DNA of 64,000 nt from Ophioderma brevispina (Eukaryota; Echinodermata; Ophiuroidea; Amphilepidida; Ophiodermatidae): positions 1-64,000 of the forward strand of contig JAMKCH010057146.1 in the NCBI GenBank assembly GCA_023653785.1, written 5' to 3'. Positions within the stretch are counted from its first letter, which is position 1, and the number at the start of each line of letters is the position of its first letter. The notes beneath the pieces were generated by a model. That model was not told the DNA's origin. It worked only from the letters and a program-made list of their open reading frames with translations, and searched no databases. Below are positions 13,256 through 24,113 of this stretch, piece by piece. Made by a program: the position numbers and the translations under genes.

Positions 13256-13990
13256 TAATAAGAATAATAATAATAATAAATTGTTCTTATAATGCTCAAA
13301 ATCTAATCTTCCGAAGAACTCAGAAGGCGCACATTAACATGAAAACACACACAAAAACCCTAAAATTGTGAATCAGGAAAAGCTTGATAAAGAGATGAGT
13401 TTTCAACTTTTTCTTGAATTGAGAGAGCGTGGGGATATGGCGAAGGTTTTTGGAAGTGAATTCCAACGACCGGGGCACAAACGAAACGAGCGTTCCACTG
13501 CTGTCCTACGCTAAGGTTCGAGAATTGGCCTAAATTCTTGAGGCCAATTGGATCAAGCCCGGTTTCTGAGGAATGTGGACACAATGGCTTGTTGAATTGT
13601 GATCAGAATCAATACCATACATGAGGGATTCATTAACAATGTGGGTAATCAAGGAACCAGGTCATCAAAACACTGTTTAACAAATTCAGTTGGAAACGGG
13701 TACCAATAAAACCCTTTGTGGGCATCTTGTTGATCAAAATCAGATATTTTCGTCTCAAGACAGGAACAAAATATCGAAGACGGGCCCTTGTCCGCAGCAA
13801 ATGATGGCGGTTCAGACTGGCGAGAATCAAGTTCATCTCTCATTTATTAATTTTGTCAAGAAAAATTGACAAAACCGTTGTGGAAGCTCATTTGGGGAAT
13901 TTTTGGTTGGTAATTTTGAAAAAAGAAGTATTTGACTTCTTCAAAAGATCATTAGACACATTAAGAGCTGCTGGTAAAACAAGCAGCTGA
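13256..13990 (-). pseudogene. CR1/L2-like LINE, 3'-terminal fragment
   Basis: Another copy of the LINE 3' end. A (TAA/AAT)n tail (about 13256-13281) is followed on the minus strand by a C-terminal frame ending near FGRLDFEHYKNNLLLL, parallel to the 10070-10735 copy, and by SLPKTFAISPRSLNSRKS upstream of it. The stretch 13640-13990 has no confident match. The link to the endonuclease at 14400-15070 requires loss of the whole RT domain and is an inference. Confidence 0.55.
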
Positions 13991-13992
13991 GT

Positions 13993-15070
13993 TTATTCTC
14001 TCAGCATAATACTGTCTCTTGGCAGAGATAACACAACCGCGTAGCTTCGTTTTTCCTCGTTCCTCCTCGTATTAATGAACATTTCTTTATGAACGTTAAC
14101 TTGGTTTTTCTCCAGATCTGTCATATAGCGCGTCGTTTCGTTCCTACGTCGGGAATTGTCAACTAAGTAGACAACCAAGGGGCGGACGGCCGTTCCTCTA
14201 ACACAACCGCGTGGTCATGGTGGCATGACGATCAGGACTCGCTGAAGGCCTTGGTTGTAGCTAAACTGAACTCTGCCAGGTCCAATTGGGCCAACCGTTT
14301 TCTAAAGCTGGTGGCAGCGTTGCAACATCTACCCGCAGGGTATCACTATTTACATCCCGGAGATTGCGCGAGGAGTCACATGGCGCGAGCAGGAGTAGCC
14401 TGTGGAGATTGAAATACGACCTATGACCGCGAAGTGATCCGATAACCCGGGGTATTCACACACACTTCGAATGTAATGAAACTTTTTTTCATTTCGTTAC
14501 CACTACCCAATCCAGAATATGTTTTTTATATTGGGTTGGTTTATCAACAAGTTGTGAGAGCCAAAAATCAGACATTACACAATTATGGCGCTTGACGTTG
14601 TTTGTCAGTTTACGGCATCAGAATGAGGTTAAATCTCCGAAACACGACACATCAGTGTTGCAGTCCAGCCTAAGGACAGAGAGTCACATCCCTAAAGTTC
14701 AACTTAAAAAAAGTTGAAAATAGGTCAGTTTTATCATCTGTTAGGGTGCAGTCTGTATAAGCAATTACACACACAGCATTAAGCTGGTTAATTGACATTT
14801 CATTTCAACAACCTTCAACAATAATAATCCAGTCCCAGTAAATTTGACATTGTTGATAAAGCCAGACTTGACAATGAAGGGCAATCCCCCCACCCACCTC
14901 CTCTCGATCCGACACGAGGAAAGACATAACAATCATAGCCAGGAGTGGTCATTGCAACTTTCATTATGCTTCATCACCGGTTGGGTAGAGCCAATCCTCA
15001 GTCACATCAATAAAATCAGGTCGTTGTCGATGATCAATTCAGAAATGTCGGTAGCTATTTGGCGACAAGA
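13993..15070 (-). pseudogene. LINE endonuclease and linker remnant
   Basis: Minus-strand relic of an apurinic-type (EEP family) LINE endonuclease. From 5' to 3': RPDFIDVTEDWL (near 15040), FPRVGSRGGG (near 14900), SQLVDKPTQYKKHILDWVV (near 14560-14500) and PGLSDHFAVI (14451-14421), which match in order the ETWL, RGGG, PTH..GH.LD and SDH blocks of the fold. The basic linker NETTRYMTDLEKNQVNVHKE follows at 14178-13993. Frameshifts separate the blocks. No RT follows before the next element. Confidence 0.6.
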
Positions 15071-15099
15071 TTGTACATTTAAAACACATCCAGTTTCAA

Positions 15100-15600
15100 A
15101 TGATCGCGATTGATGCGTGTAGGTTTAGCTTTACGGTAGTAAACTGTTTACGTGGGTAAGCCAGTCCCCATTCACCTATCGAAGCATGGTATTCAAATCC
15201 TTATTCAAGCGTGCAGGTTTAATAGCCATTAATTGATCGCGACTATAGATATGCGATGACGGCTAATGATAGCCTGTGTTCACATAGCTGTTGTTGTCCA
15301 GCATAACATTAAATCGGAGCGTGGTAAATGGCGTATGCCACATAGGGATGGCCTTGTGATGAAAGTGAAAATGGCCAGTTCAACATTGAAAAAGCGTGCG
15401 ACTTCCAGAAAATGACGCCCTAAGAAGATACGGCCATCATAAACGTGTTTTCTTCCAAATTCACAGGAAAACATTCCATACAGACACTCAAAAAAACCGA
15501 CAACATGCGGAGCATGAGATCGCTCAAACCTCGCGGCAAGCGACCATGACCCTTATCAATATTATATTCGAAGAACTAGAGAATCACCGCATCCTCTGAG
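15100..15600 (-). pseudogene. Probable linker/RT-proximal LINE remnant
   Basis: This stretch lies directly downstream, in element direction, of the endonuclease at 15610-16345. A 64-codon minus-strand frame (15280-15474) contains basic and aromatic residues, but I cannot match it to a motif with confidence. It may be the decayed start of the RT region of that LINE. Confidence 0.3.
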
Positions 15601-15609
15601 GCCTACAAA

Positions 15610-16345
15610 GTGGCAGATCGTAAATCAGAGCGGAAGATGTATCTTTTGATGTTGCGAATTTTCCGAGTCCGGCAGGGTTTTAATGCACGGTTCGGTTGAT
15701 TTTGATGAAGCACTTTGACAGCGTAGTGGTCAGACGGCAAGTGACTATGAAGTTGAAATATGGCTCACAAATGGCTTCTTCAAGTTATTAGTAGATCCAG
15801 AGTGTGGTTCCCCCGATGTGAGTTGGGCCAACAACTATTTGTTTTCATCAAAGTCATGCAGATCTAGAATATTGAGGAAGGATGAGCGCCTCACGTCCCA
15901 CCAAGCAACGTCAACATGTACATTTAAGTCTCCAGTAAGGAGCAAATGGCCACTACCAACTGTCAAGTAGCAAGAAGAGAGGAGAATTCATCTAGAACCA
16001 TTGATGGGTGAATTTATTTTTTTTGTCAGACTTGAGTTGTAGATTGGAATAGTTGGAAGGAGGTAGAAGGTGAGGATTTGTGACATCATATATTCCATGG
16101 AGTTAACTCGCAGGTCTCGTTTATCCTTACATGGAGACCATCCCTAACGAGAATAGCTGTACCTCCTCCTCTTCTATGATGGCGGGATGATGATGCAGCT
16201 TATAATTAGGTAAAGTGTTCTGGATATCGGCAATGGCTGCATCATCTCTGCTATCGCCAGTCAGCCAAGATTCGGTGATGGCAAAGATACCCAACTGATT
16301 TGGCTGATGACGAAATCACACATTGCACCTGATTTATTTTTTGCC
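15610..16345 (-). pseudogene. LINE endonuclease domain, second copy
   Basis: A second minus-strand EEP-type endonuclease remnant. From 5' to 3': FAITESWLTGDSRDDAAIAD (about 16290-16215); a histidine-rich block then RRGG-type residues near 16160; LLLTGDLNVHVDV (15907-15945) with the catalytic GDLN; VVGPTHIGGTT (about 15825-15795); and LPSDHYAVKV (15741-15711) with the catalytic SDH. All blocks are in the order expected for CR1/L2 LINEs. Frameshifts and stops show it is dead. It is distinct from the endonuclease at 14400-15070, so at least two LINE insertions supplied 5' parts here. Confidence 0.72.
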
Positions 16346-17040
16346 TTGATGGACCTGGCTTCCAGGTAGCAAAGCGTACTTCATTTGGTTAAGATTGTTA
16401 ACTATTTGTACCTTAATTAAGTTACTTTTATTTATTGTGTTACCCTGATTTGACACTGTGGATTTTCTGATGCAAGTCCTCGTAGCAATCCTACGTTTTT
16501 TGTGCTTGCCACCACGGCTTCCACGGAAATGAAATGCACCCATGGTAGCAAGTGGATGGTATAACAACAAATAATAAATAATTACAAGAATTTCACAAGC
16601 AATTTAGTGAATATACTATAGATTGCACAACAGATGTGGTCAGTGTTCTGCAGTTCGTGATCAGCGCACACATGACTAAATTGAAATTTAAAACAAATTG
16701 TGCACAATTTAGTTCACCACGCCAATGGTTACCGGGGTAGGTGAGATATCTGCTGACCCGGCAATTGGTCCACCAACCCTGCAAGGAGGTTGTGAGTCAA
16801 GTTCATGATACTCTCGGACCGAGGGTATATGGCTGATTGAGGTTGAAAAATAGACATTAAATCTTACTAAATTAAATATATAAATTACTAATAAAAATCA
16901 GCAATGATGATGGAAAGTACCCAAGCACAACAACTAAGCTAAGCCATAGTACTTGATGGAAAACCTGTACCTTGGCAAGAAGAAAAAACATGTATAAACA
17001 ACTTTTAACTCGCTGTGAAAAATTAACCCTCATAAATTGA
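16346..17040. other. Non-genic DNA, possible 5' part of a LINE
   Basis: A minus-strand frame at 16334-16570 contains RGSRGGKHKKRR and runs toward the endonuclease, so it may be the N-terminal basic region of that LINE. Beyond about 16600 nothing is recognised. Confidence 0.35.
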
Positions 17041-17217
17041 CAAAAAGTGGCACCTAATTGTGAAACGGGCCTTATATCTTTGGGAATGAAATGAATTTGA
17101 GGGCTCAAAATTCAGACACAATGAGAAAATATGGCCTTTCATCTGATATCAAAATCAATATAACGTCCGGTTTAATCAGGGGGTCCCAAAACATCGAACA
17201 TGCACCTTTAAATCTAT
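17041..17217. mobile_element. Short TIR repeat, copy 3 of 4 (partial)
   Basis: The blocks CATCTGATATCAAAAT, CGTCCGGTTTAATC, GGGGGTCCC and ACCTTTAAA match in order the right half of the repeat at 31058-31424. The left half is absent or too diverged to follow. Confidence 0.5.
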
Positions 17218-17309
17218 TGAATTTTGGATGTATATTCTTATGTTGATTGAAATAAACTGATTGATGTACATACTGCTGCATAATACATACACATACCTAG
17301 CGATTTCTT

Positions 17310-17940
17310 AATCTTGCTCTGAACAAGTTCAGGAACAAGACAAAAACATTAAAAAGCAATATTAAGCACATTTTCTTGAAGAGCGCCCCAATTTTCAAAA
17401 ATTGATATTTTGCACAGTTAAGTTTGTAATTGTCTAGGAAACCATACTTGCGAACAGAATGCTAAAAAATGCGTATTTTCACAAAACAAGCGGTTTTTGT
17501 AATTAAAATTGGGATCCCAGATTGGACTTAAAACGGCAGAGCTGGAAATATTACGTTTATGTCCGTCCATTATGAAATAGTGCCACCCGCTACGAGAAAA
17601 TAACCTCAAACTGACTTCCCTGAACTATTAAAACAACTAATGGATGAGCGTAAGACTACTACATGGCGCTATTTTTCCCGGCTAATTTCACATTGGAAGG
17701 CCGTTCAAGCAGCCGTTGAAATTATTATCGGGGATCCCCGAAATAATTATTCTGGTAGAAAATTCCTTCGTTTGTGACACTAGACTTTTCGATCTTAACC
17801 ATTCCCGTATAGTTGACTACCAGTTACCAATGTCAACCTGTAAACAAATCCCAATTTTTGAAAAATTGGGGGCTGCTCTTCAAAAAAATGTGCTAATATT
17901 GCTTTAACAGAACAAAAACAACAAAATGATTGTACGGTCT
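17310..17940. repeat. Fold-back element, ~0.6 kb
   Basis: The left arm at about 17340-17420 (GCAATATTAAGCACATTTTC, then GAAGAGCGCCCCAATTTT) is the inverse of the right arm at about 17845-17915 (AAAATTGGGGGCTGCTCTTC, then AAATGTGCTAATATTGC). Weaker pairing continues inward, for instance ATTGGGATCCCA near 17510 with GGGGATCCCCGA near 17730. The centre is near 17625. There is no coding capacity. Confidence 0.65.
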
Positions 17941-19016
17941 TCTAAACTTAAAGGTTACTTTTGAAACGAGATTACAACGTACTACATGTAATGTAATTAT
18001 ATAACTGATATTTAAATCACATGAAAACAGCAAGTTATCTAAATTTGGAATGTTGGAGGTAAATACAGCCTCTGAACCGCATATACAAATTATTAGCCTT
18101 TAGTACACCATACCAACATTAACCATAGAAAACATGTTTAAGTCTCACCTTCATTCGAAAGGAACCCCATTACTAAACAATAGGATTATCTACACCATTA
18201 TCCAAAAGAAAAAGAAAAAAAATCAAACGTCGTCTTGTACACAAATCACAGAGTAGTAGTGATGCACCAGCGCAAAAAATAAAAGTTCCGTAGCTAGGCA
18301 GTGCCTGTGTTTGTATTGCCAGCTATGACCAATGAACTTACTAGAAAAGAATGAGTGTGTGGCTTTCTGGTGGTGCCTGTCAGATCAAGTCATAGCTGGC
18401 TTGACTATCAATTGCGCAACTGGGCCAGAACTGCTACAGTGTGCCATGTTGATGGCAAATTGTGGGTCACCTTGCAGACAGGGGGTCTTACTATGAGATG
18501 GTCACCAACTTGACGTCCTGATGTATATAATTGGGAAAGCTTATTTTGAGTGTTTAGTGCAATTTTAGGGTCAAATGTACCTTATTTTGGTCAGATCTAG
18601 GACCTTTGCGTTCTCAAATAATCTTACAAGGACCAAGAACCTACGTTGTAAATTCAGTCTTCACAATAGTGATTGCAAAATATTCAATCGAATTATTAAA
18701 ATATTCTTTGGCTTTCTCTATTGACTACTTGTGAACTAGCTTGTTACAGGACAACAAATGACTCACTGGCAGTTCTCAAAATAGCCAAAAGCAGAATCTA
18801 GCCCTGTTGCACTAACTCTGACATTGTCTCATTCTAATATCACATACATAGAGCACTAAAAGTAAGATGTGGGGGGGGGATGGAGATACCGTAAAACGTA
18901 CACATTTGGTTGTAATGGATGCTAAGCTTGGATTAAAACTCAACCGCTGCAAAGGAGTTGGTGATATCAAATACAGCATGCATCTATGGGGTCTTGCCCG
19001 ATGTGTTACTCGTGAT
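17941..19016. other. Non-genic DNA
   Basis: AT-rich DNA without a recognisable gene. Short A-rich patches lie near 18208-18222. Confidence 0.5.
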
Positions 19017-19380
19017 GAGACCATTGCTACTAACGGCCGATGGGCCGTTTTCCCTCAGGAGATCCAAAAAATGAATATGCTGCTAACTGCTGGTGTGATC
19101 CTTGAGAGACCCATTGCTGATAACACCAGAGGGGGCCATTTTCCCCTCAGGATATTTCCATTTACTGCTAACTGCCAATGATACGTTTCCATTTGAGATG
19201 TATGGGCGCCATTTTAAACCTCATCCCCTTATGGTAATATTCCCCCAAAGTGACTCATTTGTTCCGAACCGTGAATGCTAAAGATCAGGTTTGGCAAACC
19301 TGGAAGTACTGCCAATGAGAAAACAAGCTGCTTACTGGTGGTGGCCACGTTTCTCCTCAGGAGAAACAAGAAATAAAATA
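19017..19380. repeat. Degenerate minisatellite, ~80-90 bp unit
   Basis: Blocks of the form GAGACCATTGCT ... GGCCGTTTTCCCTCAGGAG recur: GAGACCATTGCT at 19018 and GAGACCCATTGCT at about 19105, each followed by a GGCCRTTTTCCC(C)TCAGGA block. Diverged units seem to continue to 19375. The words CTAACTGCYGGTG and CTGCCAATGA occur between blocks. The same vocabulary returns at 19660-19910 beyond a G-rich insertion. Confidence 0.55.
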
Positions 19381-19383
19381 GGG

Positions 19384-19487
19384 GACGGCGGGCGGGGGGG
19401 AGGGGGGGGGGGGGGCGTAGGGGCAGGGGGGGGGGGGGGGGGGGGGGGGGGGCCTTTTTGCCCCCCCCTGACTAATTTTCAAAATTT

Positions 19488-19521
<34 letters not shown>

Positions 19522-19640
19522 AAACGGGTTTTGCGCAAAATTTAGGGTTTTTTAACAAAAGGGGCTCATTTTGCACTGTTTCGCCCCCCACTATTGATGT
19601 TTTTCCCCCCCTCTGATTTTACCCTGGCGCCGCCCCTGCC
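19384..19640. repeat. G-run and A-run block, probable small mobile element
   Basis: Very long G runs (about 19384-19452) are followed by CCCCCCC and a ~20-base A run, then CCCCCC tracts. The block ends TTTTACCCTGGCGCCGCCCC, which resembles the terminal part of the GTGGCG-ended elements at 39089 and 41837. It interrupts the minisatellite on both sides, so an insertion is likely. Frames through it give only low-complexity Gly/Lys runs. Confidence 0.45.
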
Positions 19641-19654
19641 CAAAAACTAATTAC

Positions 19655-19915
19655 TGTGATTGCTGAAGCATGTATTTTTTTCCATTGGGAAAACCGTTAG
19701 TCGTACTGCCAGTGGGCCACTAGGAGATCACCGAAAACAAATTGCTGCTAAATGTTCCTGTGACGTGTTCCCAAGAGACTTTACTTCTAACTGCCGGTGA
19801 GACCCTAATGCTTTTCCACGAAATTTTCGCTAGAGGGTACACGTCTCACTGGCAAATAGCAGAAAGTGTTATGCTAACTGCCGGTCGTATGTCCAGGGTT
19901 GTTTTACAATCAGGG
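19655..19915. repeat. Degenerate minisatellite, continued
   Basis: The words CTAACTGCCGGTGAGACCCT (about 19786), GTACTGCCAGTGGGCCACTA (about 19704) and CTAACTGCCGGTCGTATGTC (about 19873) carry on the pattern of 19017-19380. Confidence 0.5.
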
Positions 19916-19929
19916 TAACTCGGCTGTCT

Positions 19930-20301
19930 CATTTGGGGTGAAAAATAAAGTTGCATGATTAATTTCAGTATTGATGTTTTGCATTGTAGGCAAGTCAAGA
20001 AGTATAATTCCAAAATGTTGAGGCGTCACGTCTTTGTGAACAATTTTTATGATTGATCAAATGTTACATTTTTCGGAGAGGACAAGATTTTGACAGAGCA
20101 CTTCATTCATTTCTACATTTGGGGTGAAAAAACAAAGTGCTTTGATTATTTTCAGTAATAATATTTTTGTATTATAGATAATGCAAAGAGTGATTTCCAA
20201 AATGTCGAGGTTGTAAGGTTTATTCAGGAAAAAAAATTATGGTTAGTGAAACTTTGTGTTTTCGGAAAGGACAGATTTTGACGGAACACTGACTTCTAAC
20301 A
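19930..20301. repeat. Tandem duplication, two ~186 bp units
   Basis: Unit 1 starts at 19930 and unit 2 at 20116, both with CATTTGGGGTGAAAAA. Both then carry TTTCAGTA, CCAAAATGT-GAGG, TTTTCGGA-AGGACA and GATTTTGAC in the same order. The copies are diverged, so the duplication is old. The TTTCAG words might suggest splice acceptors, but no open frame goes with them. Confidence 0.65.
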
Positions 20302-22779
20302 TTTGATCATGTGATACAGGAAAACTTAAGGGGTAGCCACCAAGTGTTTACTACAAATGTATAGAACATAAACAAGAGTCAATTTAGTTTAAGCTTTATT
20401 AGCCTAAATATGGAGGACATTTTTTGATGGAATTTACCACTAATTTCAAACTGACACCGCATGTACCCAAACGGTCACATTCTTTTAAGATTTCTGGATA
20501 TTAATTACCTTGCTTCAAATGTTATTCCTAAATGTTGAATGTTGTCCCAAATGTTCTTTATGACATTGCTAAATCTACTCAAATATTAACCTACTTCAAA
20601 TGAGACAGCAATTTTAAGCAATTTCCATGTATATGTACATATCTTGATCATCAAACATTTCAAATGTTTTCTTTGCAGCTGTAGTACCAATTATGAGAAA
20701 GTACAGACATTGTTTTTATGGGTCACATTGTAGTGTTCAGCCAAGAGGTACCCTGATTGTAAAACAACCCTCCAATGCTCTGAATGTTTTGCCGGTTACT
20801 GAAGGTCAAACGTGTTGTAGGGTGACATGTTACGGTTAACATATAAACATACGCATTGTGCAATGACAAATCAATGCATGTTTTGGGGCCAAATAACATT
20901 TCTCTCATAATATTAATACACATGTATGAAATATTGAAATACCAAAACCATCAGTACATTGGTCAGGGTTCACTACGATTCTAAAGAATTCCTGCAAAGT
21001 TAGGGATTTTACCAACAATGCAACTGGCAACTTTACTTCTCACTTGTCACGTTTATGTAAATGATGACGTAATTTCCTATTTGGTTGTCAACCAAAACAC
21101 TCATTAAGCAATGGCCCTAGCTACATGTAGTTGGGTGGGGGAGCTACTGCTGACATTTTGACACTATTTGTTATGGGCAAGTATCCAGAAAATAAGCTGT
21201 GAGAGATTACTATCACATTAAATAAGGAAATTTGAGGCACATGAAAGTGAATTCTTTGAGGTGATATTAGAACCACCTGTACATGTACAGTATGAGGGGA
21301 GGGACATTTTTGGTTTCTTAGCAGACCATTCAGTTAGGCCTATTCATCATGTTATGCGCTATGGTAAAAACAATTTCATTGTCAAAGAGAGACATGATGT
21401 TTCCAGAAAGAAGCGCTTTAATTTTTTTCGAACCCAGGTTTTTTGCTTACCGATCTAGTAGATCACACCTGAGTGAACAAGCACAATACGCTGTATTTAT
21501 GTAATATGATTTAGTATTTTCTGTTGTGCACAAGTAGTGTGATTATTATGTTGAAAACAACTCAACGAAAGAGTTTTTGTGATCGAAAGAAAGCAGAGGG
21601 TTTAATAATATTTAGTGTACATTCGCACACAACCAAACATTATATTGATGTAATAATAGCTGTTTTATGTACTTTTATAAAACAACCGAATTATATTGAC
21701 AACTAAATGATCAGTGAAGTCTCCCCTTCATAATATTTAATATTACTGGGCTAAATGGATAATTGATGGGGTTTCATTTTTTTTTAAATTGGGATCATGT
21801 GGGACAAGACATTATTTTATCCGGTCTTACAATGATCTGAAACTAAATTATGGCCCTCTGGTAGCCCACTATTATGTCAAATGACGTCATTTTTGCTTGA
21901 TCCCAACACACAGAGATTTTCAGCAGCTTAATTAACAGTGTAGGGTACCACGAGCAGAATTTCAACATAGCTTCCACAATGCCTTGCTTCCATGGAGGTT
22001 TTTGTACAGCACTGACGTGAATCTTTAGAGATGAACATGGCTAAATTTACATACACACTGATCAAAACGTGCATTTAAGAATCTTCCTAAAAACGAGAGC
22101 ATCAAGGATGCGTGGCTTACTCCAGATGTGTGGTGTTGAGTTGTCCAATGAAGTGAATTACTTATAGGTAGGCCTACAAGCAACACATGGCATGCTTAAG
22201 TGATAATCCATATCCTTAACGTCCCTTAACTGCATTTTTATTTTCCACTTTTTGAAAATCACGGAGTGGACCCTTCTTGTTTTTTAGGGAAAATTGCCCC
22301 TAAAATAATCTAACAATAATCTACCCCACCCTTTTTTTGCGGTGATCCGTCAAGGTATGTAGTCTTTTCCGAAAAGGATTTTGGGATATAGGCCTATAGC
22401 CAGTGAAATTTGTTTATTGTTTAAGGGCCAAAACAAAAAATCAGTTTGGTTCCATTGGTAGTCCAAAAACCTAAATGTAAAATGCAACTTTTCATTTTAA
22501 TTTTAAAAAATAAGAAATTGAAAAGGTTTTCCCCCCCAGAATGCTCAATGGCTAATGGCCAGTCAAGACAGTTGCAAATCAACTTGATTGTCCAATTTAT
22601 TAGTTTATAAAAAACAAAATTTGATTTGGATCACTGGAAATTTTAAAATCTTTCTGTTTTTGTCTACAAATGCAAATCTCCTCAGTACATAAAACAAAAC
22701 AACAAATAAATGGTAACATGGCTCCACATTAAAATGTATGTTGCCTATACTGGCAACCACCTGAATCCCCCTGCCGAGT
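20302..22779. other. Non-genic stretch
   Basis: About 2.5 kb with no supportable gene. Three TAGGCCTA octamers lie at 21335, 22169 and 22389. Short open frames (for example 21261-21458) match nothing I recognise. Confidence 0.5.
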
Positions 22780-23060
22780 GCCACTATCCATCCACCCACC
22801 CTCACCCAACCCTTGTATCCTGCATCCATCAATTACCTGACTCCCCCACCCCAGGGGGGGTCAACCAACAACTCCACCACCCACCATTGGAAAACCTGAC
22901 TTTGTCCTTGTCACGCGCCTGAAGTTCAGGACACCCCACCCCTCCCCCCAGCACAACACCCACCCCCCGCCCACCACACTATACCTGAAACCCCCTTCCT
23001 CAACACCCCGAACAACACCCACCGCAACATCCCCCCACCCCTCCTAAACAACACCCCTGC
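22780..23060. repeat. C-rich low-complexity tract
   Basis: Dense CCACCC, CACCCC and CCCCACC words on the plus strand. Open frames here are only Pro/His/Thr-rich runs and are not taken as genes. Confidence 0.6.
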
Positions 23061-23079
23061 TCCTTTAACACAGAAATAT

Positions 23080-23460
23080 TGCAGATCCAATGTACTGTTT
23101 CAGCTATACAGCAATTACGCATATTTTGTAATTAGGCAATTGTAACACAAAATGCCCCTTTTAATTGGCCCACTCCACTGTGACCATAATTATGATTCAC
23201 ACAAAAGCATGAATGCCCTACTAGTCTTTCATGTTTGAAGAATTTTTGCCTCTCCGATGGACGTTTCAGCGATACAGCCATTATGCATATTTTAATTAGC
23301 TCGTTTAATACCGAAATGCCGCATATATTCACTTACTTTCAAATGGCAAACAAGATGCGCACCATAATAGGTCGCTTGTGCAGTGAAGGAATTTTGTGTA
23401 TCCCGATGTACCGTTTTTCAAAATTAATAGCATTACGTCTGTTTTTTTGCATTTAATTAT
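23080..23460. repeat. Degenerate tandem repeat, ~150-165 bp unit
   Basis: Three diverged units: one with GATCCAATGTACTGTTTCAG and ACGCATATTTTGTAATTAG (from about 23082), one with CCGATGGACGTTTCAGCGAT and TGCATATTTTAATTAG (from about 23250), and one with CCCGATGTACCGTTTTTCAA and TTGCATTTAATTA (from about 23400). Each ends near an AAATGCC- or CCGAAAT-like word. Confidence 0.5.
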
Positions 23461-23780
23461 CTCATTGCATACTAATTTTTGCCCCAAATACCCCGAAATC
23501 TAATCAGTTCGAGACTCTCCAGCCCGCTCTCCCCTCCACCAAGTACATCATCATACGCCTTACGGAACTCCAGAAAACTTGTACCCAAGCTTGCGGGAAA
23601 ATTTTCGTCTAATTTATATTCAAATTAGATACTTAATTGCATATTGTACGCCCAAATCAATCACGGGTCGAGAACTCGTGACCCGCGTCCTTTCCACAAA
23701 GTTACATCAATCTAGCCCTTACGGAACTCCAGAATAATCGTACACGCCGCCGTGAACACGGCACGTCAGGGCAGGACAGC
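23461..23780. repeat. Repeat fragment ahead of the CAGA array
   Basis: The phrase TTACGGAACTCCAGAA occurs at about 23560 and again at about 23719, about 159 bp apart. This suggests the tandem structure of 23080-23460 continues in altered form. Confidence 0.4.
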
Positions 23781-23782
23781 AT

Positions 23783-23817
<35 letters not shown>

Positions 23818-23835
23818 GGACAGACAGACCATACA
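23781..23835. repeat. (CAGA)n microsatellite
   Basis: Uninterrupted CAGA tetramers followed by CGGACAGACAGACC. It ends the repeat-rich block 23080-23835. Confidence 0.85.
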
Positions 23836-24113
23836 GACCGACCATGATTACTAAGTCTCTTCCGAAACAAAGTTCAGGCGAGACAAAAAAAGGTGTTTTT
23901 TTTTTATTTTACAAACGTGAATTCGGGATGGACCAACAAAATCGTGACTGACCCAAAATTTGTGCGATTTTGTTTTGCGCGTGTCGCGCAAAACTCCGGT
24001 GCCGCTAATTTTAATCATATCAAGTATGCAATGTTAATATAATGTACATATATGGGGAATAACATGTGGGGGGGGAAAACAAATAATTATACTAATTAAA
24101 AATATGCTTATGA

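Noticed and set aside
19291..19545. 84-codon frame with a Gly-rich then Lys-rich tail
   Set aside because: It is the translation of G and A runs and has no domain or start context.
19930..20301. Duplicated exon pair suggested by TTTCAG words
   Set aside because: No open frame follows the apparent acceptors and the duplication includes no coding signal.
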